This document shows positions 30,237 to 39,015 of a stretch of 62,832 nucleotides of DNA, in pieces. Each line of letters begins with the position of its first letter. Position 1 is the stretch's first letter. Source of the stretch: DATCYZ01 sp036526195 (lineage in GTDB: Bacteria; Pseudomonadota; Gammaproteobacteria; Burkholderiales; SG8-39); assembly GCA_036526195.1 (NCBI GenBank), contig DATCYZ010000061.1:1-62832 (forward strand). Reading direction: 5' to 3'. The notes under the pieces were generated by a model. The model searched no databases, had not been told where the DNA came from, and saw nothing but the letters and a program-made list of their open reading frames with translations. The position numbers were made by a program, and so were the translations under genes.

Positions 30237-31178
30237 TCAACCGGAATCCGGCTGCGCCACTTCCTTTGACGGCGGATGGCCGCCGCCGAACTGCGCCCAG
30301 GCAATGCCTCCCATGGTGATGACGGCGCCGGCGATCTTCAGCGGGGTGAAGACTTCGCCCAGGGTGAGCCAGGCGACGATGCCGGCGATCGGCGGCATGA
30401 GGTACTGCAGCGGCGCGCTTTTTGCGATGCCGCGGATGGCGTTGACCCAGGCCCAGACCAGCCAGCCGAGGAACGAGGAGACGATGATCGCCCAGGTGAG
30501 CGCGACCCAGACCCAGGGCGAGAGCGCCTCGGGCAGGGAGAACATGGAGGGCAGGGTGACGAGGATCATCGGCGGGGCGCCGACGGCGAGGGTCCATGCC
30601 AGGACGATGAGCGGGCCGTAGCGCTGCACCAGCGGCTTGGCGATCACGGTGTAAAGCGAGAACAGCGACGCGGCGAAGAGCAGCACGAGGTCGCCGGCGC
30701 CCGCCTGCGCGAGGCCGCGGGCGAATTTGTCCGAGAGGAAGACGATGATGCCGGCGAAGGCCACCAGCGTGCCGGCCATCTGCCGCGCGCGCAGGCGCTC
30801 GACGCCGAGCACGGCGAGGATCAGCAGGGTGAAGAGCGGCCCGCTGGTGAGCACCAGCGCGCTGGAGAATGCGGTCGACAGGTTGATGCCCCACATGACG
30901 ATGCCGACGTGCAGCGTCTGGCCGATCAGCCCGCAGGCGAGGAAGCGCGCCCAGTCCTCGCGCCGCGGGATCGTGCGCCTGAGCCGCCGCCGGAAGACGA
31001 TGGCGAGCAGCGCGAAGCCGAGCAGCGGCAGGCTGGCGAAGCGCATGAACAGGAACGGCCCGACGCCGATCTCGGCGAGCAGATACTTGGTGACCGCGAA
31101 ATTGCAGCCCCAGACGACCATGATCGCGACTGCGGCCCAGAGCGACGCGCGGGCCTGGCGGTGCGGCGGCGGTGGCAC
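30237..31178 (-). CDS. EamA/DMT-family transporter
   Basis: This 313-residue protein has ten hydrophobic helices in two EamA repeats (about 10-140 and 155-300), including VVWGCNFAVTKYLL at the start and ALTWAIIVSSFLGWLVW in the second half. DMT permeases export or import amino acids and other small metabolites. The substrate cannot be read. Its GTG start has no usable Shine-Dalgarno; a TAGTAT box lies 6 bases upstream. The start codon is only 22 bases from that of the divergent aminotransferase, so the two share one control region and may act on related amino compounds. Confidence 0.88.
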   Translation of the reverse strand: MPPPPHRQARASLWAAVAIMVVWGCNFAVTKYLLAEIGVGPFLFMRFASLPLLGFALLAIVFRRRLRRTIPRREDWARFLACGLIGQTLHVGIVMWGINLSTAFSSALVLTSGPLFTLLILAVLGVERLRARQMAGTLVAFAGIIVFLSDKFARGLAQAGAGDLVLLFAASLFSLYTVIAKPLVQRYGPLIVLAWTLAVGAPPMILVTLPSMFSLPEALSPWVWVALTWAIIVSSFLGWLVWAWVNAIRGIAKSAPLQYLMPPIAGIVAWLTLGEVFTPLKIAGAVITMGGIAWAQFGGGHPPSKEVAQPDSG

Positions 31179-31183
31179 GCCCC

Positions 31184-31190
31184 TATACTA
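31184..31190. promoter_or_regulatory. shared -10 region of divergent eamA/aminotransferase genes
   Basis: The 7 bases TATACTA give TATACT on the plus strand, 11 bases before the aminotransferase ATG, and TAGTAT on the minus strand, 6 bases before the transporter GTG. Only 22 bases separate the two start codons, so the leaders must be absent or extremely short. Confidence 0.4.
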
Positions 31191-31200
31191 CCGGCCTTTC

Positions 31201-32403
31201 ATGGATCGACCCTCGCCCCCCGTGGACCTGACGCCTCCGGTGCTTGCACGCGCGGCCGTGCGCAACCTCACCGCCTCGAAGATCCGCGAACTGTTCAATG
31301 CGGGCATCGGCCGCAGCGACGTGCTGCCCTTCTGGGTCGGCGAACCCGACGAACCGACGCCGGAATTCATCCGTCGCGCCGGCATGGCCTCGATCGACTC
31401 CGGCGAGCTTTATTACACGCACAACCTCGGTATCCCGGAACTGCGCGCGGCGCTCGCGGCCTATGTCTCGCGCCTGCGCCGCCCGGTGGAGGCCGGGGCG
31501 ATCGCGGTCACCAGCGCCGGGGTGAACGCGCTGATGCTGGCCTCGCAACTGGTGCTGGACCCGGGTGACCGCGTGGTGGAGGTGGTGCCGCTGTGGCCGA
31601 ACCTGCAGGAGATCCCGAAGATCCTCGGTGCGCGCGTCGATACGGTCGCGCTCGAGTTCCACCCCTCGGGCTGGCGGCTCGACCTCGACCGCCTGCTGGA
31701 TGCGCTGACCCCGGGCACGCGCGCGGTGTACATCAACTCGCCGAACAACCCCACCGGCTGGACGCTCGACCCGGAAGCCTGCCGCGCGATCCTCGGGTAT
31801 TGCCGCCAGCACGGCATCTGGATCTTTTCCGACGACGCCTACGAGCGGCTGTACTTCGGCGGTGAGGCGGGGGCGGTGGCGCCCGGCATCATGGACTTTG
31901 CCGAATCCGGCGAGCGCGTCATCAGCACCAACACCTTCTCCAAGGCCTGGCGCATGACCGGCTGGCGGCTGGGCTGGGTGGTGGTGCCGCCGAGCCTGGC
32001 GGAGGACCTCGGCAAGCTGATCGAGTACAACACCTCCTGCGCGCCGGTGTTCGTGCAACGCGCGGCGGTGGCGGCGCTGGAACAGGGCGAGGACGAAGTG
32101 TTGCGCTCGGTCGGGCGCCTGCGCCATGCGCGCGACCGGCTGGTCGAGTTGCTCGCGCCGGTGCCCGGCGTCACCGCGGCGCAACCCGCCGGGGCGATGT
32201 ACGCCTTTCTCAGGATCGAGGGCATGGTCGACAGCCTCGAGTGGTGCAAGCGCGTGGTGCGGGAGGTCGGGCTCGGTCTCGCCCCCGGCTCGGCCTTTGG
32301 CCCCGAAGGCGAGGGCTACGTGCGCTGGTGCTTCGCCGCAAGCGACGCGCGGCTCGCCGAGGGCGCGGCGCGGCTCGCCCGGGCGCGGGCTTTGGGCATA
32401 TAG
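31201..32403 (+). CDS. class I/II PLP-dependent aminotransferase
   Basis: This 400-residue enzyme of the AspC/AlaT fold has LPFWVGEPDEPTPEF, a YYTHNLGIPELRAAL block, INSPNNPTGWTLD, FSDDAYERLYF, the PLP lysine in TNTFSKAWRMTGWRLGW (about residue 248), and a C-terminal RWCFAASDARL with the carboxylate-binding Arg. It moves an amino group between an amino acid and a 2-oxoacid. Substrate preference is unknown. It is divergent from the EamA transporter. The TAG stop is the first three bases of palindrome copy 3. Confidence 0.9.
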   Translation: MDRPSPPVDLTPPVLARAAVRNLTASKIRELFNAGIGRSDVLPFWVGEPDEPTPEFIRRAGMASIDSGELYYTHNLGIPELRAALAAYVSRLRRPVEAGAIAVTSAGVNALMLASQLVLDPGDRVVEVVPLWPNLQEIPKILGARVDTVALEFHPSGWRLDLDRLLDALTPGTRAVYINSPNNPTGWTLDPEACRAILGYCRQHGIWIFSDDAYERLYFGGEAGAVAPGIMDFAESGERVISTNTFSKAWRMTGWRLGWVVVPPSLAEDLGKLIEYNTSCAPVFVQRAAVAALEQGEDEVLRSVGRLRHARDRLVELLAPVPGVTAAQPAGAMYAFLRIEGMVDSLEWCKRVVREVGLGLAPGSAFGPEGEGYVRWCFAASDARLAEGAARLARARALGI

Positions 32404-32422
32404 TAACGTATACGTTACTATA
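32399..32422. repeat. dispersed AT-rich palindrome, copy 3
   Basis: TAGTAACGTATACGTTACTA (32401-32420) is a perfect 20-base palindrome that extends to 24 bases with the flanking TA on each side. Its first three bases are the stop codon of the aminotransferase. It lies between two convergent genes; the opposing gene ends 34 bases further on. Confidence 0.9.
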
Positions 32423-32455
32423 GTGCGGGAAGCGGCGCCACGCGCGCCGCCTGCC

Positions 32456-34132
32456 TCAGGCGGTGAAGCGGCGCAGCAAACGTCCCGGCGTGCCGGCGGC
32501 CTCGACCCGGCCCTTTTCGTCGGCCACGCGCACGCCGTTCACCCACACGCCATGCACGCCGAGGGCCGGGGTCATCAGGCGCGGGGCGCCCGCGGGCAGG
32601 TCGTGGCGGCGTTCCTTCGGCCCGCGCCCGACCGTCTTCGGGTCGAACAGCAGCAGGTCGGCGGCGGCGCCGGCTTCGAGCACGCCGCGGCCCGCGATGC
32701 CGAACACCTGCGCCGGCCGCGCGCACAGCGCCTGCGCGGCCTCGGCGAGCGAGAGCACGCCGCGCTCGCGCACCCAGTGCCCGAGCAGGTGCAGGCCGTA
32801 GCCGGCGTCGTTGAAGAAGGTGAGGTGGGCGCCGGCGTCCGAGAGCGAGACCATGCTCGCCGGGTGGCGCAGCATGCGCGCCACCGCCTCCTCGTCGCTG
32901 TTCATGGTGAGCGCGACGAAGACGGTCTTCAGGTCCTCCTCCAGCGCGAGGTCGAACCAGACGTCCAGCGGGTCGCGGCCCGAGGCGGCGGCCAGTTGCG
33001 CGATGCTCTGCTGCTCGAACTTCCGGTTCTCCGGCTTCGCGCACTCGACCACGTGCACCTTGTCCCATTCGCCGTTGAAGATGCGGAACACCGCCGGGCG
33101 CGAAAGCTCGTCGCGGATCGCCTGCCGGAAGCCGGCATCGGCAAGCACCGCGCGAAACGCGGCGCCGTGCTTGCCGAGCGCGGGCTTCCACGCGTCCATG
33201 CCCTCGATCGGGTAGGGCGAGGCGAGCGTGAAGTCGAAGCTCAGGGGGCAGCAGGACATCGCGCCCACCAGCCGGTGGCCGCGCGCGTTCGCCGCGGCGA
33301 TCGCGTCTAGGTCCTTGAACACGGCGCCCGGGTTGGTGCTGTTGTGCAGCAGCGCCGCGATCACCACCGGGCGGCCGGTGTCCGCGGCCAGCGACTCGAG
33401 GAAGTCGATCTTCGTCTGCCCGCCCTTGGTGAGCATGAACACGCCGCCGGTGCCCTTGAGGCAGCCGGCGAGCGCGCGCAACTCGGCATCGTCGGCGAGG
33501 CGCGAGGGCATCGGCACGCCGCCCTCGCCGTTGTGCGCGGGCGAGGTGCTGGTGGAAAAGCCGATCGCGCCCGCGGCAAGCGCCTCGGTGACGAGCGCCT
33601 GCATCGCCGCCACTTCCTCCGGAATCGCGGCGCGCTCGGTCGCCGCCGCGCCCATCACGAAGGTGCGCACGCTCGAATGGCCGACGAAGCCGGCGATGTT
33701 CGGCACCGAACCTGAACGCTCGAGCTGGTCGAGGTAGGCCGGCACCGACTCGAAGTCCCAGCGGATGCCGGCGCGCAGCGCGTCGAGCGACATGCCCTCG
33801 ACCTGCGTCAGGTTGCGCATCACCCGCTCGCGGTCCGCCGGCCGGCAGGGCGCAATGGTGAAGCCGCAATTGCCGATGATCGCCGTGGTGACGCCGAGCT
33901 CGGGCGAGGGCGAGAGCGTCGGGTCCCAGGTGAGCTGGGCGTCGTAGTGCGTGTGGTTGTCGATGATACCGGGCATCAGCGCGAGGCCGCCGGCGTCGAG
34001 GCTCTCGCGCGCCGGGCCGCAGTCGGCGCCGAGCGCGGCGATGCGGCCCGCGCGCACCGCGAGGTCGCCTGTCACGGGGGGGCCGCCGCGGCCGTCGAGC
34101 AGCAGGGCGTTGCGGATCAGCAAATCGTTCAT
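32456..34132 (-). CDS. D-aminoacylase / N-acyl-D-amino-acid deacylase-family amidohydrolase
   Basis: This 558-residue amidohydrolase has a composite beta domain at both ends and a TIM barrel. Visible are MPGIIDNHTHYDAQLTWDP with the metal-binding HxH, the TAIIGNCGFTIAP block with the conserved Cys, GHSSVRTFVMG, AIGFSTSTSPAH and SLSDAGAHLTFFND with the catalytic Asp. These match N-acyl-D-amino-acid deacylases and related dihydroorotase-like enzymes; the real substrate is uncertain. The ATG at 34132 is 23 bases from the divergent SDR start and is preceded by TATACT at 7 bases. The frame extends upstream, but that would overlap the SDR gene. Confidence 0.88.
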   Translation of the reverse strand: MNDLLIRNALLLDGRGGPPVTGDLAVRAGRIAALGADCGPARESLDAGGLALMPGIIDNHTHYDAQLTWDPTLSPSPELGVTTAIIGNCGFTIAPCRPADRERVMRNLTQVEGMSLDALRAGIRWDFESVPAYLDQLERSGSVPNIAGFVGHSSVRTFVMGAAATERAAIPEEVAAMQALVTEALAAGAIGFSTSTSPAHNGEGGVPMPSRLADDAELRALAGCLKGTGGVFMLTKGGQTKIDFLESLAADTGRPVVIAALLHNSTNPGAVFKDLDAIAAANARGHRLVGAMSCCPLSFDFTLASPYPIEGMDAWKPALGKHGAAFRAVLADAGFRQAIRDELSRPAVFRIFNGEWDKVHVVECAKPENRKFEQQSIAQLAAASGRDPLDVWFDLALEEDLKTVFVALTMNSDEEAVARMLRHPASMVSLSDAGAHLTFFNDAGYGLHLLGHWVRERGVLSLAEAAQALCARPAQVFGIAGRGVLEAGAAADLLLFDPKTVGRGPKERRHDLPAGAPRLMTPALGVHGVWVNGVRVADEKGRVEAAGTPGRLLRRFTA

Positions 34133-34139
34133 GCGCGCC

Positions 34140-34149
34140 AGTATATAGT
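34140..34149. promoter_or_regulatory. shared -10 core between two divergent leaderless genes
   Basis: AGTATATAGT gives TATAGT on the plus strand, 6 bases before the SDR ATG, and TATACT on the minus strand, 7 bases before the amidohydrolase ATG. The core sits in a near-palindrome with CGCCA/TGGCG arms. The whole spacer between the start codons is 23 bases, too short for two normal leaders. Confidence 0.5.
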
Positions 34150-34155
34150 GGCGAC

Positions 34156-34917
34156 ATGGAGCTCTTCGAAATCCCGGGCAAGGTGGCGCTGGTGACCGGC
34201 GGCGGTCGCGGCATCGGCGCGGCCACCGCCAGGCTGCTGGCACGCGCCGGCGCCGCGGTCGCGGTGCTCGACCTGGACGGCGAGCACGCGAAGGGCACGG
34301 TGGCGGCGATCCGCGAGGCGGGCGGGCGCGCCGAGGCCTGGACCTGCGACGTCACCGATGCGGAGGCGGTGGAACAGGCGATCGGCGAGGCCATCGGCAA
34401 GCTGGGCGGGCTCGACATCCTCGTCAACAACGCCGGGCGCGCGGCGCGCATCCCGGCCACCGAGCTGCCGCTTGTCGAGTGGCAGCACGTGATCGACCTG
34501 AACCTGTCCGCCGTGTTCGTCTGCGCGCGCACCGCGGCGCGCCACATGAAGGCGATCGGCGGCGGCACGGTGATCAACATCGCCTCGATCATGGGACTCT
34601 CGGGCGGCATCTTCCCGAACGCGTCCTACCAGGCCTCCAAGGGCGGGGTGGTGAACCTGACCAAGGCGCTGGCGCTGGAATGGGCGCAATTCGGCATCCG
34701 GGTGAACGCCGTGGCGCCGACCTTCGTGCGCACCGACCTCACCACGCCCGTGTTCTCCAACGCCGAGGTGCTGAAGACCGTGTTGCGAAACGCGCCCCTG
34801 GGCACGCTGCCCGAGGTGGACGACATTGCGGCGGCGGTGCTCTACCTTGCGAGCCCCGCGGCGCGCTGCGTGACCGGCATCACCCTGCCGGTCGATTCCG
34901 GGTACCTCGCCCGCTAG
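34156..34917 (+). CDS. SDR-family oxidoreductase (FabG-like)
   Basis: This 253-residue short-chain dehydrogenase has the cofactor motif TGGGRGIGAATARL (residues 13-26), a DVTDAEAV segment, NNAGRAARIP, the serine-bearing INIASIMGLSGG and the catalytic YQASKGG (YxxxK). The C-terminal VTGITLPVDSGYLAR is typical of FabG-like or glucose-dehydrogenase-like members. An Asp at the end of strand 2 (VAVLDLDGEHA) suggests NAD(H) in preference to NADP(H). The substrate is unknown. It is divergent from the amidohydrolase and followed within a few bases by the MscS-like channel. Confidence 0.9.
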   Translation: MELFEIPGKVALVTGGGRGIGAATARLLARAGAAVAVLDLDGEHAKGTVAAIREAGGRAEAWTCDVTDAEAVEQAIGEAIGKLGGLDILVNNAGRAARIPATELPLVEWQHVIDLNLSAVFVCARTAARHMKAIGGGTVINIASIMGLSGGIFPNASYQASKGGVVNLTKALALEWAQFGIRVNAVAPTFVRTDLTTPVFSNAEVLKTVLRNAPLGTLPEVDDIAAAVLYLASPAARCVTGITLPVDSGYLAR

Positions 34918-34922
34918 TGGTG

Positions 34923-36440
34923 ATGCTCACGGAGGCCTGGCAGCTGTTCTGGCGGGAGGACCTGCTCGTGCTCGGCGGGTTCAGCGTGCTTTTTTCGCTG
35001 CTGCTGCTGCGCACGGGGGGCGCCGAACGGACCGTGATCCGCAACACCCTGCTATTCCTCCTCCTCGGATTGGGCGCCGAAGCGGCCGGCGCCCTCTTCA
35101 TGGTGCTCGAGATCGTGAAGGCGGGCGAGGTCCTGCGAAATGCCGGTGTGCTGGTGTCCGGCATGGCCGTCATCCGTCTGGGCGGTTTCGCGTTGTTCCG
35201 TGCGGTGCTGCCCTTTGCCGGCATGAGCGCGCCGCGCATCGTCGAAGACCTATTCGTGCTGTTCGCCTACGTGGGCTGGGGAATGCTGCAGTTGCGTGCC
35301 GCGGGTATGGACCTCTCCAGTCTGATCACCACCTCTGCCGTGATCACCGCGGTGATCGCCTTTTCGATGCAGGACACGCTGGGCAACGTGCTCGGCGGCC
35401 TGCTGCTGGAACTCGACGACTCGATTTCGATCGGCGACTGGGTGAAGCTCGACGATGTGTCCGGGCGCGTGGTCCAGATCCACTGGCGCCACACCTCGAT
35501 CCGCACCCGCAACGGCGAAATCGTCATCGTGCCGAACGGCGCCCTCATGAAGACGCGCTTCAGCGTCATAGGTAACCCCGACCGTGAACCGGTGCGCTGG
35601 CGACGCTGGATCTGGTTCGACGTCGCCTATGAGGTGCCGCCCTCGCGCGTGCTCGCGGTCGCCGAGGGCGCGCTCGCCGGTGCGGAGATCCCGAACGTCG
35701 CGCGCGATCCGGCGCCGAACTGCGTGATGATGGAGTTCTCGCATGGCTTCGCGCGCTACGCGCTGCGCTACTGGCTGACCGACCCGCTGCCGGATGACCC
35801 TACCGACACGGCGGTGCGCATCCACGTGTTCGCCGCGCTGCAGCGGGCGGGCATCCAGGTCGCGCTGCCGCAGTACCTCTTGCACACCGTGAAGGAGAAC
35901 GAGGCACGCGAGGCCGCGCGGCATGCGCGGGAGATCGGGCGCCGCCTTGGCGCATTGAAGGGCATCGAATTGTTCGCACCGCTCGAGGAGACGGAGTTTC
36001 GTGCCATGGCCGATCGCCTCGTCTACACGCCATTTGTGCGCGGCGACGTCATGACGCGGCAGGGGGCCATCGCGCACTGGCTTTACATCCTCGTCGACGG
36101 CGAGGCCGACGTCGCAGTCGAGGGCGCGGACGGCACGCGTCGGCCTGTCGCCACGCTCGGCCCGGGCAACGTGTTCGGGGAGATGGGGCTCATGACCGGT
36201 GAACCGCGCACCGCCACCGTCACCGCAAGAACCGATGTCGAGTGCTATCGCCTCGACAAGGAAGGCTTCGAGGGCATTATCCGCTCGCGTCCGCAGATCG
36301 CCGAGGAAATGTCGTCGGTGCTCGCTGCGCGGTCCCTGGGACTGAAGAGCGTCACCGACCTCGCCGAGACCACCTCGACCGGCCGGAAGCAGGGTGAACG
36401 GCTGCTCGGACGCATTCGGGCCTTCTTCGGACTGGAGTAG
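34923..36440 (+). CDS. MscS-type channel with C-terminal cyclic-nucleotide-binding domain
   Basis: This 505-residue membrane protein has four to five hydrophobic helices in the first 160 residues. The MscS pore and beta domain follow (SMQDTLGNVLGGLLLELDD, SISIGDWVKLDDVSGRVVQI, GEIVIVPNGALMK). A CAP-ED domain occupies about 360-480, with the phosphate cassette FGEMGLMTGEPRTATVT complete, including the key Glu and Arg. This is the layout of bacterial cyclic-nucleotide-gated MscS relatives. It likely passes ions or osmolytes across the inner membrane under control of cAMP or cGMP. The start is ATG 34923, with two GTG codons directly before it as alternatives. Confidence 0.88.
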   Translation: MLTEAWQLFWREDLLVLGGFSVLFSLLLLRTGGAERTVIRNTLLFLLLGLGAEAAGALFMVLEIVKAGEVLRNAGVLVSGMAVIRLGGFALFRAVLPFAGMSAPRIVEDLFVLFAYVGWGMLQLRAAGMDLSSLITTSAVITAVIAFSMQDTLGNVLGGLLLELDDSISIGDWVKLDDVSGRVVQIHWRHTSIRTRNGEIVIVPNGALMKTRFSVIGNPDREPVRWRRWIWFDVAYEVPPSRVLAVAEGALAGAEIPNVARDPAPNCVMMEFSHGFARYALRYWLTDPLPDDPTDTAVRIHVFAALQRAGIQVALPQYLLHTVKENEAREAARHAREIGRRLGALKGIELFAPLEETEFRAMADRLVYTPFVRGDVMTRQGAIAHWLYILVDGEADVAVEGADGTRRPVATLGPGNVFGEMGLMTGEPRTATVTARTDVECYRLDKEGFEGIIRSRPQIAEEMSSVLAARSLGLKSVTDLAETTSTGRKQGERLLGRIRAFFGLE

Positions 36441-36483
36441 GGTGCGTCGCCGTCCAGCCTCGCCGGGCGCGGAGATCGGGTCA

Positions 36484-37683
36484 ATGCAGGAGCGCAGGTA
36501 CTATGGACTGGACGCGCTGCGCGGCGGCATGATGCTGCTCGGCATCGTGCTGCATGCCGCGAACCTGTACCTCGCCGCGCCGCCGCCGGTCGTGCCGCTG
36601 CCGACCGACCCGAACAAGTCGCTCGCGTTCGACCTCGTCTTCCACTTCATCCATGCGTTTCGCATGCCGACCTTCTTCGTGCTGGCGGGCTTCTTCGCTG
36701 CGCTGCTGGTGGAGAAGCGCGGCATCTACGGCACCTGGCGGGACCGCTCGGTGCGCATCGTGCTGCCGCTGGTCGCGTCGGTGATCCTGATCCTGCCGGT
36801 GACGGTGCTGTTGCTGGCGGATTTCGCGCTGGCCACGCGCTTCGGCACGCACCGGCTGCTGCCCGACCCCGCGGAACTCGAAATACTTCGCGCGGAACTC
36901 GCCGCGGCGGGCTTCCCTGCAGATGCGCCGGCGGCCCTGCACCTGTGGTTCCTCCTCTATCTCACGTACTTCTACCTGCTGCTGCCGCTGTGCCGCGGCC
37001 TCGGGCAGTTCGCGGGGCGTTGCGCGAAGCCCGTGCTGTGGTTCCTCGGTTCACCCGTCTCGATCCTGGTCCTCGGCGTGCTGAGCGCGGTGACGCTGTG
37101 GCCGTTTCACGGCGGACAGGTGCTCGAGGGCTTCATCTTCTTCGAACCGCACCTGCCTTCACTGGCCTACTACGGCCTGTTCTTCGTCCTCGGGTACCTG
37201 CTCCGGCAGTTTCCCGGGGCCTTGCAGGTGCTCGCGCGCAGCGCCGGTCGCAACGCGGTGTTCGCCGCGGTGCTGTTTCCGCTCGCCCTGTGGGCCAGCC
37301 AGGTCGACCATGCGGTGCACCCGACGGCGGGCGAACTGAATCACCTGGTCGCCGTGGCGGCGAACGGCCTGTGCACCTGGGCGATGGTCGCGCTTGCCAT
37401 CGGCAGCGCGGTGCGCTTCTTCGACCGGCCCTCGCCCTGGGCGCTGTACGCCTCGCAATCGGCCTACTGGGTGTACCTGGTGCACCTGCCGCTGGTGGCG
37501 CTCGCCGGCTGGTGGCTGGTGCAGTACGACCTGCCCGCGGTGGCGAAATTCACTGCGGTGGTGGTGTTCACCACGCTGCTGTCGTTCCTCAGCTATCACT
37601 ACTGGGTGCAAGGCACCCGCATCGGTGTGTTCCTGCACGGCCGCCGGTTCCGGCTCGCCTGGCCCTGGCGCGAGGCGCGCTGA
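36484..37683 (+). CDS. acyltransferase 3 family membrane protein (OpgC-like)
   Basis: This 399-residue protein has about ten hydrophobic helices and the acyltransferase-3 features: an N-terminal YYGLDALRGGMMLLGIVLH, an arginine-rich loop DRSVRIVLPLV, a central HLWFLLYLTYFYLLLPL, and the late YASQSAYWVYLVHLPLVA. Such enzymes add acyl or succinyl groups to surface sugars; the overall layout is closest to OpgC/MdoC, which modifies periplasmic glucans. The acceptor is unknown, and no glucan synthesis genes are present. The ATG at 36484 has a GGAGAT site about 8 bases upstream. It is transcribed in the same direction as the MscS-like gene but has its own ribosome binding site. Confidence 0.85.
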   Translation: MQERRYYGLDALRGGMMLLGIVLHAANLYLAAPPPVVPLPTDPNKSLAFDLVFHFIHAFRMPTFFVLAGFFAALLVEKRGIYGTWRDRSVRIVLPLVASVILILPVTVLLLADFALATRFGTHRLLPDPAELEILRAELAAAGFPADAPAALHLWFLLYLTYFYLLLPLCRGLGQFAGRCAKPVLWFLGSPVSILVLGVLSAVTLWPFHGGQVLEGFIFFEPHLPSLAYYGLFFVLGYLLRQFPGALQVLARSAGRNAVFAAVLFPLALWASQVDHAVHPTAGELNHLVAVAANGLCTWAMVALAIGSAVRFFDRPSPWALYASQSAYWVYLVHLPLVALAGWWLVQYDLPAVAKFTAVVVFTTLLSFLSYHYWVQGTRIGVFLHGRRFRLAWPWREAR

Positions 37684-37735
37684 GGGAGGCGGGCGCGTGG
37701 CTGGCGCCCTGCCGCGGGCCGGCGCCGCCGACGGC

Positions 37736-38044
37736 TCAGGCCGGCTGCAGGATGTGGATCACGCGGCTGGCGAGCAGGTCCTTGTTCTTCGCCGCATAGG
37801 CGGCCATGTGCGGCGCGGCGGCATGGGCCTTCAGCGCGTCCATGCTTTCCCATTTCTCCACGACCAGGAAGGTGTCCGGGCCGCACTTCGCCTGGAAGCC
37901 GGGCGCGGGATCCGCGTCGATGGTGGCGCCGTACTCGATGCAGCCCTTCTCGGCGAGCACCGCGGGCACGTTGGCCTTGAAGTTGGCGAGCACCGTGGCG
38001 CGTTGTCCGGGCTTGGCGGTGATGACGGCGATGACGTGGATCAT
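37736..38044 (-). CDS. ABM-domain monooxygenase-like protein
   Basis: This 102-residue protein begins MIHVIAVITAKPGQRATVL and contains KGCIEYGATIDAD and FLVVEKWESMDALKAHAAAPH. That is the dimeric alpha-beta barrel layout of antibiotic biosynthesis monooxygenase (ABM/YgiN-like) proteins. Members include quinol oxidases and heme-degrading or quinone-modifying enzymes; most are uncharacterised. The ATG has a GAAAGGA site upstream. It follows the GhrA-like gene by 37 bases on the same strand and is probably in its operon. Function inferred from fold only. Confidence 0.82.
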   Translation of the reverse strand: MIHVIAVITAKPGQRATVLANFKANVPAVLAEKGCIEYGATIDADPAPGFQAKCGPDTFLVVEKWESMDALKAHAAAPHMAAYAAKNKDLLASRVIHILQPA

Positions 38045-38081
38045 GGTCTGGTGTCCTTTCGGGAAAGGTTGAGGGGAGGAA

Positions 38082-39011
38082 TCAGTAGCCGGCCTGCGGG
38101 TCGACCAGCGCCTGCGGCTTTTCGCCGCGGCGCACGCGCGCGATGTTCTCCGCCACCATGGCGAGCGCGGTGCGCGTCTCGGTGAGCGCTGCGATGTGCG
38201 GCGTGACGGTGACCGCGGGATGCGACCAGTACGGGTGGTCGGCCGGCAACGGCTCGGTCTCGAAGACGTCGAGGTAGGCGTGGCTGAGCCGTCCGGCCTC
38301 GAGCGCGGCAAGCAGGTCCGCCTCGACCACCTGCGGCCCGCGGCCGACGTTGATCACGCAACCGCCCTCGCGCATCAGCGCGATGGTCGGCGCGCAGATG
38401 ATCCCGCGCGTCGCCGGGGTGAGCGGCAGAAGGCTGACGAGGACGTCGGTGCGTCGCAGCATCGATTCCAGCCCCGGCTCGCCGTGGAAGCAGGCCACGC
38501 CGGGCACGTTCTTCGCGCGCCGGCTCCAGCCGAGCACGTTGAAGCCGAGCGCGAGCAGCTTTCCCGTGACATCCTCGCCGAGGGTGCCGAGGCCGAGGAT
38601 GCCCACGCTGCGGTCGGCGGCCATGAACTGGGGCAGGGGATGCCAGTCGCGCGCCGCCTGGAAGGTGCGATAGCGGTACAGGTGCCGGTGCCAGTCGAGC
38701 ACGCGCGCGAGCACCGTCTCGCCCATCGCCGCGATCATGCCGGGGTCGAGCAGTCGCGCGATCGGCACGCGCTCGGGCAGGGTGGCATCGCCGAGCAGGC
38801 CGTCCACGCCCATCCACAGCGACTGGATGAACTTCAGGTTCTGGAACTTCGCCAGCACGCCCTTCGGCGGCGCGGCGACCAGCGCGATCTCGACCGCGGC
38901 GGGCTCGGCGACCTGCGGCCAGGCCTCAAAGGTTTCACCGGGCAGGGCCTTCGCGAGGCCGGGCAGCCAGCGCTCCGGCTCGACCTCGCCCGAGACGAAG
39001 GCGATCGTCAC
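38082..39011 (-). CDS. D-2-hydroxyacid dehydrogenase (GhrA-like)
   Basis: This 309-residue enzyme has the cofactor motif VGILGLGTLGEDVTGKLL and a catalytic Arg in NVGRGPQVVEADL. The DVFETEPLP Glu and the VTPHIAA His complete the triad. The short N-terminal domain and W-x-GVDGLL segment fit glyoxylate/hydroxypyruvate reductase A. It reduces small 2-oxoacids such as glyoxylate or hydroxypyruvate, probably with NADPH because WSRRAK follows strand 2. The GTG start at 39011 lies 4 bases after the Bug-gene stop, so the two are one transcript with the ABM gene. A solute-binding protein plus dehydrogenase suggests hydroxyacid catabolism. Confidence 0.88.
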   Translation of the reverse strand: MTIAFVSGEVEPERWLPGLAKALPGETFEAWPQVAEPAAVEIALVAAPPKGVLAKFQNLKFIQSLWMGVDGLLGDATLPERVPIARLLDPGMIAAMGETVLARVLDWHRHLYRYRTFQAARDWHPLPQFMAADRSVGILGLGTLGEDVTGKLLALGFNVLGWSRRAKNVPGVACFHGEPGLESMLRRTDVLVSLLPLTPATRGIICAPTIALMREGGCVINVGRGPQVVEADLLAALEAGRLSHAYLDVFETEPLPADHPYWSHPAVTVTPHIAALTETRTALAMVAENIARVRRGEKPQALVDPQAGY

Positions 39012-39015
39012 GCGT

